Virus record (IMG/VR): IMGVR_UViG_3300030382_000777
Coordinates: 1-39,426 of that record
Length of the DNA stretch: 39,426 nucleotides
Reading direction: 5' to 3' (one strand)
From: a virus
The stretch's first letter is position 1. Every line of letters begins with the position of its first letter. The position numbers were made by a program, and so were the translations under genes. Of the stretch, positions 1-7,390 are shown piece by piece. Below the pieces are notes generated by a model that made no database searches, had not been told where the DNA came from, and worked only from the letters and a program-made list of their open reading frames with translations.

Positions 1-158
1 TAAATACTGACTGTAAATATTTGGATAAAAAATTCTGGCTAGATGTAAGCGATCGCTTAATGTATGAAGGCAAGGCACCAGAATTAATCTCCACAAAAAC
101 AGCACGTATGCCAGCATTCTTTGAACACAGCAACGTTAATCTACCTCAGTATGCTTAA
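1..158 (+). CDS. 3' end of an unidentified gene (partial)
   Basis: The reading frame is open from the window edge (first full codon at base 3) to TAA at 156-158. The 51 visible residues run from NTDCKYLDKKFW through DRLMYEGKAPELI to EHSNVNLPQYA. The stop overlaps the next ATG by one base (taATG), as in the following genes, so it belongs to the same transcription unit. In T7-like cyanophages the gene before the portal block is often an exonuclease, a ribonucleotide reductase or a small metabolic gene. The visible tail carries no motif that lets me choose, so the product is unknown. Confidence 0.7.
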   Translation, partial: NTDCKYLDKKFWLDVSDRLMYEGKAPELISTKTARMPAFFEHSNVNLPQYA

Positions 159-346
159 TGACACACGTAAGTTTAGCTACCCTTAAGCTACATAACGACA
201 GACTGGATGAACTAATTAACAGGCTTGATTCTAACTTTGGTTGGAAACCAGTTCATCCTAAAGAACCGATTGAATCTATCATGTATAGAGCAGGACAAGC
301 CAATGTTATTGATTATATTAAATCTATTATGGAGGAAGAAATCTAA
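158..346 (+). CDS. small hypothetical protein, 62 aa
   Basis: ATG overlaps the upstream stop by one base, and its own TAA overlaps the next ATG by one base, so translation is probably coupled on both sides. The protein is soluble and charged (RLDELINRLDSNFGWKP near the N terminus, acidic end SIMEEEI), with no signal peptide or membrane segment. I do not recognise the family. Its place directly before the proline-rich protein and portal suggests a late gene. Confidence 0.65.
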   Translation: MTHVSLATLKLHNDRLDELINRLDSNFGWKPVHPKEPIESIMYRAGQANVIDYIKSIMEEEI

Positions 347-597
347 TGTGCTTTGGAAGATCACCAAGCCTACCGCCACCACCACCTTTACCGCCACCAC
401 CAGCACCGCCTGTACCACCAGCACCGCCTATACCTCAACCTGAAGCAGTAGAGACGGACATTAATCCAAAGGTAAGGCAAGCTAAATCTAAGAAAGCTCG
501 TAACCCACAAACAAAAGGTACTGGAGCTTTAAGAATACCACTTAATCCAAGTGTAAATGTTGGTACAGCAGGACAAGCTGGAGGGCTGAATAAATGA
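346..597 (+). CDS. proline-rich small protein before the portal (gp7.3-like position)
   Basis: 83 residues starting MCFGRSPS, then a run of Pro separated by Leu, Ala and Val over about residues 8-32, then a basic stretch (KVRQAKSKKARNPQ, about 42-55) and a Gly-rich end with the element ALRIPLNPS. From memory, MCFG-proline-rich-LRIPL proteins sit directly upstream of the portal gene in many T7-like marine phages, at the place of T7 gp7.3, a small virion/host-range protein. That role is inferred from position and architecture. The stop overlaps the portal start (ATGA). Confidence 0.7.
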   Translation: MCFGRSPSLPPPPPLPPPPAPPVPPAPPIPQPEAVETDINPKVRQAKSKKARNPQTKGTGALRIPLNPSVNVGTAGQAGGLNK

Positions 598-2168
598 ACG
601 CACGTGAGAGATATGACTTTTTAACTTCAGACCGTTCTCAATTCCTGGACACTGCAGTTGAATGTTCTAAACTCACGTTACCTTATTTAATCTCAGACGA
701 TTTAACTACAAAACCTAATCATAGAAAACTCAAGACGCCTTGGCAATCAGTCGGATCTAAAGCAGTGGTCACGTTAGCAGCAAAGTTAATGCTGGCCTTG
801 CTACCACCACAGACTACATTCTTTAAGCTACAAGTCAGAGATGATAAGTTAGGTGAAGAAATCCCAAAGGAAATTAGAAGTGAATTAGATTTATCCTTCT
901 CCAAGATGGAAAGAATGGTGATGGATTACATCGCAGCTTCTAGTGATAGAGTTGTGATACATCAAGCATTGAAACATCTTATTGTAGGTGGTAATGCTTT
1001 GATATTTATGGGTAAAGATGGGTTAAAGAATTTCCCATTGAATCGTTATGTAGTGAATAGAGATGGAAACGGTAACGTTTTAGAGATAATTACAAAGGAA
1101 TTAATTAGTCGAAAGGTGTTAGGCGTAGAGCTGCCCAACCCTAAACCAAATCGCCCTGGCGAAGATGGAATGACAAGCTCTAATGGAGAGGACGTAGAAG
1201 TATACACTTGCGTTAAGATGGACTCCAAAAGTGGACGCTGGGTTTGGCACCAAGAAGTTGAAGATATGATTCTTCCTAATAGCCGAAGCACAGCACCAAA
1301 GAATGCAAGTCCATGGTTAGTTCTCCGATTCAACACCGTAGATGGTGAAGATTATGGTAGAGGAAGAGTAGAAGAGTTTATTGGTGACCTGAAGTCCCTT
1401 GAAGGACTCTCTCAGGCACTCGTAGAAGGCTCTGCAGCAGCCGCTAAGGTAGTATTCCTTGTATCACCCTCATCAACTACAAAACCAAAAACTCTAGCCG
1501 AAGCTGGCAATGGTGCAATCATCCAAGGTAGACCTGAAGATGTTGCTGTTGTACAGGTTGGTAAGACAGCAGACTTTGCTACTGCTGCAAATCTTGCTCA
1601 AACATTAGAGCGTAGAATAGCAGAAGCCTTCATGCAACTGAATATCAGACAGTCTGAAAGGACTACTGCAGAAGAAGTAAGGCTTACACAATTAGAATTG
1701 GAACAGCAATTGGGTGGTATATTCTCATTGTTAACCATTGAGTTCCTTATACCATACTTAAATAGAACTCTCTTAATACTACAACGTAACAAAGAAATAC
1801 CAGCTATACCTAAAGACTTAGTACGTCCTCAAATAGTAGCAGGAGTTAATGCGTTAGGTCGTGGTCAAGATAGAGAAAGCTTAACCGCATTCATCACTAC
1901 CATTGCACAAACATTAGGACCAGAGGCATTGATGCAATTTATCAATCCTTCAGAAGCAATCAAACGATTAGCAGCTGCACAAGGTATAGATGTATTGAAT
2001 CTTGTTAAGACTGAACAACAGATGCAACAAGAATTACAGCAACAACAACAGGCAGCAGCACAGCAATCTTTAATTGATCAAGCTGGTCAAATGGCTGGTG
2101 CTCCATTAGCTGATCCATCTAAGAACCCACAATTACTACCTCAAGAAGAGGCACCACCTACTGAATAA
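594..2168 (+). CDS. portal (head-to-tail connector) protein, gp8-like
   Basis: 524 residues, against 536 for T7 gp8. The family forms the dodecameric ring at the special capsid vertex, nucleates head assembly and is the channel for packaging and ejection. Family-like segments include the N-terminal NARERYDFL, KLMLALLPPQTTFFKL (about 64-79), LVEGSAAAAKVVFLV (about 276-290), RRIAEAFMQLNIRQSERTTA (about 341-360) and a Gln-rich C-terminal helix (QQMQQELQQQQQAAAQQ). The next gene is the scaffold, as in T7. The start overlaps the previous stop by four bases. Confidence 0.95.
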   Translation: MNARERYDFLTSDRSQFLDTAVECSKLTLPYLISDDLTTKPNHRKLKTPWQSVGSKAVVTLAAKLMLALLPPQTTFFKLQVRDDKLGEEIPKEIRSELDLSFSKMERMVMDYIAASSDRVVIHQALKHLIVGGNALIFMGKDGLKNFPLNRYVVNRDGNGNVLEIITKELISRKVLGVELPNPKPNRPGEDGMTSSNGEDVEVYTCVKMDSKSGRWVWHQEVEDMILPNSRSTAPKNASPWLVLRFNTVDGEDYGRGRVEEFIGDLKSLEGLSQALVEGSAAAAKVVFLVSPSSTTKPKTLAEAGNGAIIQGRPEDVAVVQVGKTADFATAANLAQTLERRIAEAFMQLNIRQSERTTAEEVRLTQLELEQQLGGIFSLLTIEFLIPYLNRTLLILQRNKEIPAIPKDLVRPQIVAGVNALGRGQDRESLTAFITTIAQTLGPEALMQFINPSEAIKRLAAAQGIDVLNLVKTEQQMQQELQQQQQAAAQQSLIDQAGQMAGAPLADPSKNPQLLPQEEAPPTE

Positions 2169-2170
2169 TT

Positions 2171-2992
2171 ATGGCAGAAACATTAACATATCAAAACGAT
2201 ACAGATACTGTTACTACAGAAGATAACTTAACCGCTGAAGAACAAGAATCTCTGAAGGTTGGTGAAGAATTAGTTGAACAACAAGAACAGTTATTAGCAG
2301 GTAAATATAAAGATGCTGAAGAATTAGAAAAAGCTTATGTCGAACTTCAAAAAAAACTTGGAGAAAAAGATACTGAAAATAGCGAAGAAGCTGGGGACAC
2401 CGAATCTTCTGAGTCAGAAACAGAGGATAAAGAAGAAGAAAAAACTGACGAAGATTCTGAAGCAGTTACCTTAATCAATGAGGCAGCAGCTGAATATTGG
2501 GATAATGAACAATCGTTATCAGAAGAAACTATAGGTAAGTTGAGCGACATGGATAGCAAGGATTTACTTTCTGCTTATCTTGAGGTCCAAAAGAATCAAC
2601 CTGCACAACAAGAATCTGAAGTACCTGACTTAAGAGAATCTGAAATTGATTCTGTAAGGAATTCTGTAGGAGGAGAAGCTGAATATAATAAGATTGTTTC
2701 TTGGGCAAGTGAGAATTTACCTCAAGAAGACATACAATCTTTTGATTCTCTTGTGTCTACAGGAAATGTTGGTGCTATCAAATTAGCAGTCAATGGATTG
2801 AAAGCTCAATATGAAAATGTAAATGGCTATGAAGGTAAAATGGTATCAGGTAAGGCACCTAAAAGTGGTGAAGTATTTAGAAGCCAAGCTGAATTAGTAA
2901 AAGCTATGAGTGATCCTAGATATGAAAATGACCCAGCTTATAGACAAGACCTTGTAGATAAATTAGACCGATCTGACAACTTACAATTCTAA
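2171..2992 (+). CDS. capsid assembly scaffold protein, gp9-like
   Basis: 273 residues (T7 gp9 is 307). Very acidic in the first half (runs of Glu/Asp/Ser about residues 60-95), predicted helical, ending in a conserved-looking tail with AELVKAMSDPRYENDPAYR and DLVDKLDRSDNLQF. Scaffold proteins line the inside of the prohead and leave before DNA packaging; the C-terminal segment binds capsid protein. Identity rests on composition, tail motif and its place right after the portal gene. Here hli, psbA and other genes lie between scaffold and capsid, whereas T7 has the two adjacent. Confidence 0.9.
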   Translation: MAETLTYQNDTDTVTTEDNLTAEEQESLKVGEELVEQQEQLLAGKYKDAEELEKAYVELQKKLGEKDTENSEEAGDTESSESETEDKEEEKTDEDSEAVTLINEAAAEYWDNEQSLSEETIGKLSDMDSKDLLSAYLEVQKNQPAQQESEVPDLRESEIDSVRNSVGGEAEYNKIVSWASENLPQEDIQSFDSLVSTGNVGAIKLAVNGLKAQYENVNGYEGKMVSGKAPKSGEVFRSQAELVKAMSDPRYENDPAYRQDLVDKLDRSDNLQF

Positions 2993-3004
2993 TGGAGATT
3001 AATT

Positions 3005-3226
3005 ATGGCAGACAGAGTTAGAGGAGATGGCGTAGCTACCACTGGCTATGATCCTAAAAACAGAGACAACGCTATGCACGTAGAATACATGGTGCATGAG
3101 ACAGGAGCTAGATGGTTTATACCATACAATACTGGTGCAAGTACTGCTGATCAACTTGCTCAATGTGATAAGGTAGCTGGAGATACAGCTGATGGATCAG
3201 TAGCAGCTAGTGAAACGGTAGCTTAA
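3005..3226 (+). CDS. small hypothetical protein, 73 aa
   Basis: Starts at ATG after a purine-rich site (GGAG about 9 bases upstream). The sequence begins MADRVRGDGVATTGYDP and includes HVEYMVHETGARWFIPYN; the end is Ala/Thr/Ser-rich. No membrane segment or known motif. It is the last gene before the photosynthesis cassette and may be a late virion-associated protein; this is inferred only from position. Confidence 0.6.
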   Translation: MADRVRGDGVATTGYDPKNRDNAMHVEYMVHETGARWFIPYNTGASTADQLAQCDKVAGDTADGSVAASETVA

Positions 3227-3285
3227 ACAAGCGGCTGACCCGAAAGATCGTACTCAGCCACTACGAACTTTTACTCTCTTTGTTA

Positions 3286-3471
3286 ATGACTACTACAACT
3301 GAACAGGGCGGCAGACAGAACAGATTTGCAACCGAACCACAAGCACAAGTAATTGAACAACCTTACTTTGAAAATGCTGAACGTGTTAATGGTCAACTAG
3401 CAATGATTGGTTTCGTTGCTGCTCTCGGTTCATACATAACAACTGGACAAATTATTCCTGGCATTTTCTAA
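3286..3471 (+). CDS. hli: high-light-inducible (Hli) protein
   Basis: 61 residues from the ATG at 3286; a TTG two codons earlier is possible but unlikely. The C-terminal half carries the single chlorophyll-binding helix of the Hli/SCP family: FENAERVNGQLAMIGFVAAL, matching the ExxNGxxAMxGF signature, followed by TTGQIIPGIF. Hli proteins bind chlorophyll and carotenoid in the thylakoid membrane and protect photosystem II from excess light. The stop codon directly abuts the psbA ATG (0 bp), so the two form one transcription unit, as in many cyanophages. No clear Shine-Dalgarno sequence precedes the start. Confidence 0.95.
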   Translation: MTTTTEQGGRQNRFATEPQAQVIEQPYFENAERVNGQLAMIGFVAALGSYITTGQIIPGIF

Positions 3472-4527
3472 ATGGCAACAACAGTACAAATAACAAAACC
3501 AACTGATAACTGGCAGAGTTTTTGTGACTGGACAACAAGTACCGACAACCGACTTTACGTTGGTTGGTTCGGTGTCCTTATGATCCCTGCACTCTTAACA
3601 GCTACGACATGCTTTATCATAGCATTCATAGCAGCTCCTCCAGTTGATATAGATGGTATTCGCGAACCTGTTTCAGGTGCATTACTCTATGGAAACAACA
3701 TCATTTCAGGGGCCGTCGTCCCGTCATCTAACGCAATCGGTCTTCACTTCTACCCAATCTGGGAAGCTGCAACCATCGACGAATGGCTGTATAACGGAGG
3801 ACCATATCAACTTATTGTGTTCCACTTTCTCATCGGTATCTCAGCATACATGGGACGCCAATGGGAACTTAGTTATAGATTAGGAGCTAGACCATGGATA
3901 CCCATAGCGTACTCAGCTCCAGTCTCAGCAGCTTTTGCAATATTCTTAGTATACCCATTCGGACAAGGGAGCTTTAGTGATGGTATGCCTCTTGGTATTT
4001 CAGGCACTTTCAATTTTATGTTTGTTTTTCAGGCAGAACATAATATTCTCATGCATCCTTTCCACATGCTCGGTGTTGCAGGGGTATTCGGTGGAGCTTT
4101 ATTCGCTGCTATGCATGGAAGTCTCGTTACTTCCTCACTCATTAAAGAGACAACTGAAACAGAGTCGCAGAACTATGGATATAAATTCGGTCAAGAGGAA
4201 GAGACGTATAACATCGTCGCAGCTCATGGCTACTTTGGGAGACTTATCTTTCAATACGCCAGCTTTAATAATAGTCGGGCTCTTCATTTCTTCCTTGCTA
4301 CTTGGCCAGTCGTTGGCATATGGTTCACCAGTATGGGAATCTGCACTATGGCTTTTAATCTCAACGGCTTTAACTTCAATCAGTCAGTGGCTGACTCCAG
4401 CGGTAGGGTTATCCCTACTTGGGCAGACGTCCTGAACCGTGCTAACTTAGGTATGGAAGTAATGCATGAAAGAAACGCACACAATTTCCCATTAGATCTA
4501 GCTGTCAAAGCTCCATCTATTGGTTGA
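3472..4527 (+). CDS. psbA: photosystem II D1 protein
   Basis: 351 residues, the reaction-centre D1 protein. Key residues keep standard numbering: Tyr161 (YZ), Asp170, Glu189, His332, Glu333, Asp342 and Ala344 (Mn cluster ligands), His190, His198, His215 and His272 (chlorophyll/iron ligands), Phe255 and Ser264 (QB pocket). Residue 130 is Gln, as in the low-light D1:1 form. The tail after Ala344 is only seven residues (VKAPSIG), shorter than the usual 16-residue cyanobacterial extension. Codons are richer in C than in the neighbours, consistent with a host-derived gene. The product replaces photodamaged host D1 during infection. No intron is seen. Confidence 0.99.
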   Translation: MATTVQITKPTDNWQSFCDWTTSTDNRLYVGWFGVLMIPALLTATTCFIIAFIAAPPVDIDGIREPVSGALLYGNNIISGAVVPSSNAIGLHFYPIWEAATIDEWLYNGGPYQLIVFHFLIGISAYMGRQWELSYRLGARPWIPIAYSAPVSAAFAIFLVYPFGQGSFSDGMPLGISGTFNFMFVFQAEHNILMHPFHMLGVAGVFGGALFAAMHGSLVTSSLIKETTETESQNYGYKFGQEEETYNIVAAHGYFGRLIFQYASFNNSRALHFFLATWPVVGIWFTSMGICTMAFNLNGFNFNQSVADSSGRVIPTWADVLNRANLGMEVMHERNAHNFPLDLAVKAPSIG

Positions 4528-4654
4528 CACACCACGTCCGTTCATCCTTAACTGGACGCATGAATTCACAGCATGGAACGGGGCTGTGATAGTGGAGAAT
4601 CTCAATGACTCTTACCTATCGTGGTGTAAAGTACACAAAATAACATTTATTTAA
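4520..4654 (+). CDS. possible small protein overlapping the psbA 3' end (TTG start)
   Basis: An open frame begins with TTG inside the psbA end (8-bp overlap) and runs to TAA at 4652-4654. It encodes 44 residues including [18 protein letters not shown] and [17 protein letters not shown]. The composition (three Trp, balanced polar residues) looks like a real protein, and the frame fills the gap before the next gene. Against it: no ATG or GTG and no good ribosome-binding site. The same DNA can form a 7-bp hairpin (4566-4589), which could instead be a psbA mRNA 3' structure. I do not recognise a family. Confidence 0.35.
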   Translation: MVDTPRPFILNWTHEFTAWNGAVIVENLNDSYLSWCKVHKITFI

Positions 4655-4658
4655 AAAC

Positions 4659-5015
4659 ATGAAAAAAATTGCACTAGCCCTGGCGGCAACTCTCGCTTCG
4701 ACTCCTGCAATGGCTGGCGTCTACGTGAATGCCGAGTCAAACGCATCTTATACAGGTAATGATTATACCTCCAGAACAACTGATCTACACGTTGGTTATG
4801 AAGGAGATGTAGGTCAACTTGGATACTATATTCAAGGCGGTCCTGCATTCACTGCAGCTGATGGAGTAGATGGTAGCACTGATTTCTCAGGTAAGCTCGG
4901 AGCATCCGTAGCAGCATCAGAGAAGCTCGGTGTGTATGGAGAAGTTTCATTCAAAACTGATGAGACTGCAGACAATGCATACGGTACTAAAATAGGTGCC
5001 AAGTATAGCTTCTGA
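4659..5015 (+). CDS. secreted beta-barrel-like protein (outer-membrane-type)
   Basis: 118 residues with a textbook signal peptide (MKKIALALAATLASTPAMA, cleavage before GVYV). The mature part shows alternating hydrophobic and polar strands (TTDLHVGYEGDVGQLGYYIQ, LGASVAASEKLGVYGEVSF) and ends in Phe (GTKIGAKYSF), the usual terminal residue of outer-membrane barrels. Similar small proteins occur in cyanophages and are usually listed as hypothetical or structural. It would be exported by the host Sec pathway. A surface role such as altering the host envelope is inference only. It lies between psbA and the capsid block. Confidence 0.75.
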   Translation: MKKIALALAATLASTPAMAGVYVNAESNASYTGNDYTSRTTDLHVGYEGDVGQLGYYIQGGPAFTAADGVDGSTDFSGKLGASVAASEKLGVYGEVSFKTDETADNAYGTKIGAKYSF

Positions 5016-5017
5016 TT

Positions 5018-5119
5018 ATGTCAGACCCTAACGAAAAGGAACCTCAAGAAGAGGAATTAGATACCGCACCTTGCGAGTATCAACCTGTAGGGGTTGACGA
5101 TGAAGAACCTTCTTACTAA
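5018..5119 (+). CDS. tiny acidic protein, 33 aa
   Basis: ATG lies 2 bases after the upstream stop; the frame ends in TAA at 5117-5119. It encodes MSDPNEKEPQEEELDTAPC and ends GVDDEEPSY, very acidic with one Cys. It overlaps the next small ORF by 20 bp. No family is recognised. Support comes from tight spacing and lack of other coding use of this DNA. Confidence 0.45.
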   Translation: MSDPNEKEPQEEELDTAPCEYQPVGVDDEEPSY

Positions 5120-5234
5120 AATTAATGAACCATGGTTAATAGTTATATTACTGTTAGCCATGTTCACATTTATTGAAGCTTCACATTTGAAGTTTCATAG
5201 GGAAGAAGCACCTCAGTGTAGGACTTCTTCCTAA
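5100..5234 (+). CDS. small single-pass membrane protein, 44 aa
   Basis: Starts at ATG inside the preceding tiny ORF and ends in TAA at 5232-5234. The sequence MKNLLTKINEPWLIVILL continues into LAMFTFIEA, one clear transmembrane helix (about residues 12-27), followed by a basic/polar tail with one Cys. Function unknown. Overlapping tiny membrane-protein genes like this are common in cyanophage late regions. Confidence 0.5.
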   Translation: MKNLLTKINEPWLIVILLLAMFTFIEASHLKFHREEAPQCRTSS

Positions 5235-5237
5235 TTT

Positions 5238-5277
5238 CCTTGACCTTATCCGCTACGGTCCGTTGTAGTGGTCAAGG
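5238..5277 (+). terminator. long stem-loop, possible terminator or mRNA processing site
   Basis: CCTTGACC (5238-5245) pairs with GGTCAAGG (5270-5277), and inside the loop CTAC can pair with GTAG, giving a two-step hairpin in the gap before the 173-aa protein. No long T run follows, so it could be a weak terminator or a stabilising/processing hairpin. Confidence 0.45.
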
Positions 5278-5329
5278 GTTTATTTACTGGTATGGCGGAA
5301 CCATACTGGACTCGATTAATTTAATAATT

Positions 5330-5851
5330 ATGGCATTTAATATTAACACAACAACAGGTGGAGTAGTATATAGTTCCCCTGTTAAAGAAACGAAAGTACT
5401 AGCAGAACAATGGGAAACAGATGCTGCTGGATATGGTCCAGCTGGTTCTCAAACTGCTGCTACAGATGAAGGTGCTACTTACAGAACTATCACACCTTTT
5501 AATGTTGCTATTGGTAAGTATGAAAGACTAATTCTTAAGTATCGTATTCATTATACTCAGAATACTACTGGTAGAGCTAAGTTCAAATTAGATACTCCAA
5601 CAGTAACTTCTATTCATTCAGCAGCTACTGGCTTAGAGCCTGACGGAACTATACTTAGTGATGTAGATGTAGCAGCTGATCCTGTGAAAGAAGTAGACGT
5701 TGCTGGTACCGCTGGTTTCTTAGAGTGGGAAAGTATCATTGAGAATGGTGCTACAGCTGGTACTGTTAGCTTCCAATTTGGACAAGTAGCTAACAATGCA
5801 GCTCCTGTAATTGTTCTTGAAGGATCATACGTAGAAATCAAGAAGTTCTAA
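5330..5851 (+). CDS. hypothetical structural-looking protein, 173 aa
   Basis: The chosen start is the ATG at 5330, after the hairpin; an open frame extends upstream to 5240 but through the stem-loop and with poor coding quality. The protein begins MAFNINTTTGGVVYSSPVKE, is rich in Thr, Ala and Val with beta-type alternation, and ends VLEGSYVEIKKF. No signal peptide or membrane segment. It lies just before the tRNAs and major capsid, so a virion role (for example head decoration) is plausible, but I do not recognise the family. Confidence 0.7.
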   Translation: MAFNINTTTGGVVYSSPVKETKVLAEQWETDAAGYGPAGSQTAATDEGATYRTITPFNVAIGKYERLILKYRIHYTQNTTGRAKFKLDTPTVTSIHSAATGLEPDGTILSDVDVAADPVKEVDVAGTAGFLEWESIIENGATAGTVSFQFGQVANNAAPVIVLEGSYVEIKKF

Positions 5852-5856
5852 ATAAT

Positions 5857-5876
5857 AAGAAGGCCACCCCCTTCTT
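5857..5876 (+). terminator. hairpin between coding region and tRNA genes
   Basis: AAGAAGG (5857-5863) pairs perfectly with CCTTCTT (5870-5876) around a 6-base loop. It ends two bases before tRNA-Ser. There is no T run after it, so it may be a terminator-like barrier or a processing signal that separates the mRNA from the tRNAs. Confidence 0.4.
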
Positions 5877-5878
5877 GT

Positions 5879-5965
5879 GGAGAGATGGCTGAGAGGCTTA
5901 AAGCGACTCCCTGCTAAGGAGTTATAGATGTAAATCTATCGAAGGTTCGAATCCTTCTCTCTCCG
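5879..5965 (+). tRNA. tRNA-Ser (anticodon GCT)
   Basis: 87-nt class II tRNA. Acceptor GGAGAGA pairs with TCTCTCC (5958-5964), discriminator G. Anticodon stem ACTCC/GGAGT closes loop CTGCTAA, giving anticodon GCT, which reads AGC and AGU. A long variable arm (TAGAT...ATCTA) is present, as expected for Ser. T arm is GAAGG/CCTTC with TTCGAAT. CCA is not encoded. AGT and AGC serine codons are common in the phage genes, fitting a codon-supply role. Confidence 0.96.
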
Positions 5966-5968
5966 CTT

Positions 5969-6039
5969 GCGAGATTAGTTTAGCGGTAAAACTGTAGTCT
6001 TCCAAACTATTGTCATCGGTTCGATTCCGATATCTCGCT
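5969..6039 (+). tRNA. tRNA-Gly (anticodon TCC)
   Basis: 71-nt tRNA three bases after tRNA-Ser. Acceptor GCGAGAT pairs with ATCTCGC (6032-6038), discriminator T as in bacterial tRNA-Gly. D stem GTTT/AAAC, anticodon stem GTAGT/ACTAT with loop CTTCCAA (anticodon TCC, reading GGA and GGG), T arm ATCGG/CCGAT with TTCGATT. CCA is not encoded. The two tRNAs probably come from one transcript that continues into the capsid leader. Confidence 0.96.
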
Positions 6040-6164
6040 TTGGCTTTTGGCCCTGTACGCAGGATACCCTTTAGCCGTCTAGACGGTGGGAAAGACCACA
6101 ACAAAATGATCAAAAAAATTTACGTGCGTAAGAAAGTAAACTAATACATTTTTTTTAAATAACA
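6040..6164 (+). promoter_or_regulatory. leader of the major capsid gene with a 12-bp palindrome
   Basis: This 125-bp gap between tRNA-Gly and the capsid ATG holds a perfect palindrome CCGTCTAGACGG (6075-6086) and a run of eight T (6149-6156) shortly before the start. In one frame 6048-6088 reads LLALYAGYPLAV then stops, so it could be a gene remnant. A 12-codon ORF (6106-6144) is present but unsupported. I see no sigma70 promoter. High capsid expression in T7 depends on a promoter and leader at this place, so regulation here is plausible but not shown. Confidence 0.3.
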
Positions 6165-7208
6165 ATGGCACAAGCCACACAATCAGTATTAGGTACGCTA
6201 AATAAGGCGGTATCTGATACCTCCGGTTCCCAGGATTATGGTGATAAGTACGGAACCTACCTTAAGCTGTTCTCAGGTGAGCTATTCAAAGCTTATGAGT
6301 CAGCAACGATTGCTAGAGATACAGTTCAGCGTCGTTCACTAAAGAACGGTAAATCATTACAGTTCATCTTCACGGGACGTATGCAAGCTGCATACCATAC
6401 CCCAGGAACACCGATCCTTGGATCAGGTGATCCTCCAGTAGCTGAGAAGACCATCACTTGTGATGACCTCCTTATCAGTTCAGCTTTCATTTATGACCTA
6501 GATGAAACACTTGCTCATTACTCCCTTCGTGGAGAGATCAGTAAGAAGATTGGTCATGCTCTAGCTGAGTCTTATGATAAGAAAGTCTTCAGAACTGTTG
6601 CTAAAGCAGCTCGTATGGCTTCTCCAATTACTGCATCTCCTGGCCCTGAGCCCGGTGGTTCTCAAATCAACCTTGGTGTAACTAAGGAATATGATGCACA
6701 AGCACTAGTAGACGCATTCTTTGAGGCAGCTTCTATTCTTGATGAAAAGAATATGCCTAAGTCTGGACGTGTTGCTGTACTAAACCCACGTCAATACTAC
6801 GCACTAGTATCTCAGGTATCTTCTAATATCCTTAACAGAGATTATGGTAACTCACAAGGTAACCTAAACTCAGGTGAAGGTCTATATGAAATAGCTGGTA
6901 TCCAAATCAAGCGTTCTAACAACCTACCATTCTTAGCTGGTACAGTTAATGATGAAGCAGGTCAGAACACATCTGATGGTACTGGTCAACCTACTGATGG
7001 TACAGGTGGAGACTTCTCAACTCACTGTGGTCTAATTTACTACAAGGAAGCTGCTGGTGTTGTTGAAGCAATCGGTCCTCAAGTTCAAGTAACTTCAGGT
7101 GATGTATCCGTTCTTTATCAAGGTGACGTAATCGTAGGTCGTCTTGCAATGGGCGTTGGTACACTTAACCCTGCAGCTGCAATCGAACTCATCTCTCCTA
7201 GAAGTTAA
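6165..7208 (+). CDS. major capsid protein, gp10-like
   Basis: 347 residues, almost the length of T7 gp10A (345). Forms the icosahedral shell (HK97 fold family). Typical segments: N-terminal helix region YLKLFSGELFKAYESATIA, RRSLKNGKSLQFIFTGRM, ITCDDLLISSAFIYDLDE, and a C-terminal VSVLYQGDVIVGRLAMGVG then LNPAAAIEL. These match the T7-like capsid family as I know it. The DNA uses more C than nearby small genes, as highly expressed genes often do. Followed by two small genes and a strong terminator. Confidence 0.97.
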   Translation: MAQATQSVLGTLNKAVSDTSGSQDYGDKYGTYLKLFSGELFKAYESATIARDTVQRRSLKNGKSLQFIFTGRMQAAYHTPGTPILGSGDPPVAEKTITCDDLLISSAFIYDLDETLAHYSLRGEISKKIGHALAESYDKKVFRTVAKAARMASPITASPGPEPGGSQINLGVTKEYDAQALVDAFFEAASILDEKNMPKSGRVAVLNPRQYYALVSQVSSNILNRDYGNSQGNLNSGEGLYEIAGIQIKRSNNLPFLAGTVNDEAGQNTSDGTGQPTDGTGGDFSTHCGLIYYKEAAGVVEAIGPQVQVTSGDVSVLYQGDVIVGRLAMGVGTLNPAAAIELISPRS

Positions 7209-7210
7209 TT

Positions 7211-7378
7211 ATGTCACTTAATCCTGGTTCTTCTGTTACTATAACTAGAGAAAAAGGAAATGGTGCTAGTCTAAGTGGGATTGGTAGTGTTGATAAATCA
7301 ATTACTATCAATCCACCTACTCCTAAAGAGTATGGTAGAAAGCATTTAACTCCTGCTAATATAGGAACAGTTTCATAA
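7211..7378 (+). CDS. small hypothetical protein, 55 aa
   Basis: ATG starts 2 bases after the capsid stop; TAA at 7376-7378. The sequence begins MSLNPGSSVTITREKGNGAS and ends RKHLTPANIGTVS. No motif is recognised. Position between capsid and terminator suggests a late gene translated with the capsid, possibly virion-associated. Confidence 0.55.
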   Translation: MSLNPGSSVTITREKGNGASLSGIGSVDKSITINPPTPKEYGRKHLTPANIGTVS

Positions 7379-7390
7379 AAATAAATAATT

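Noticed and set aside
4564-4571. ATTCACAG after psbA as a motif copy
   Set aside because: Only eight of twelve bases match, and it is part of a local hairpin.
6106-6144. 12-codon ORF (MIKKIYVRKKVN) in the capsid leader
   Set aside because: No ribosome site and too short; natural in a Lys-rich AT-rich stretch. Kept only as part of the leader description.
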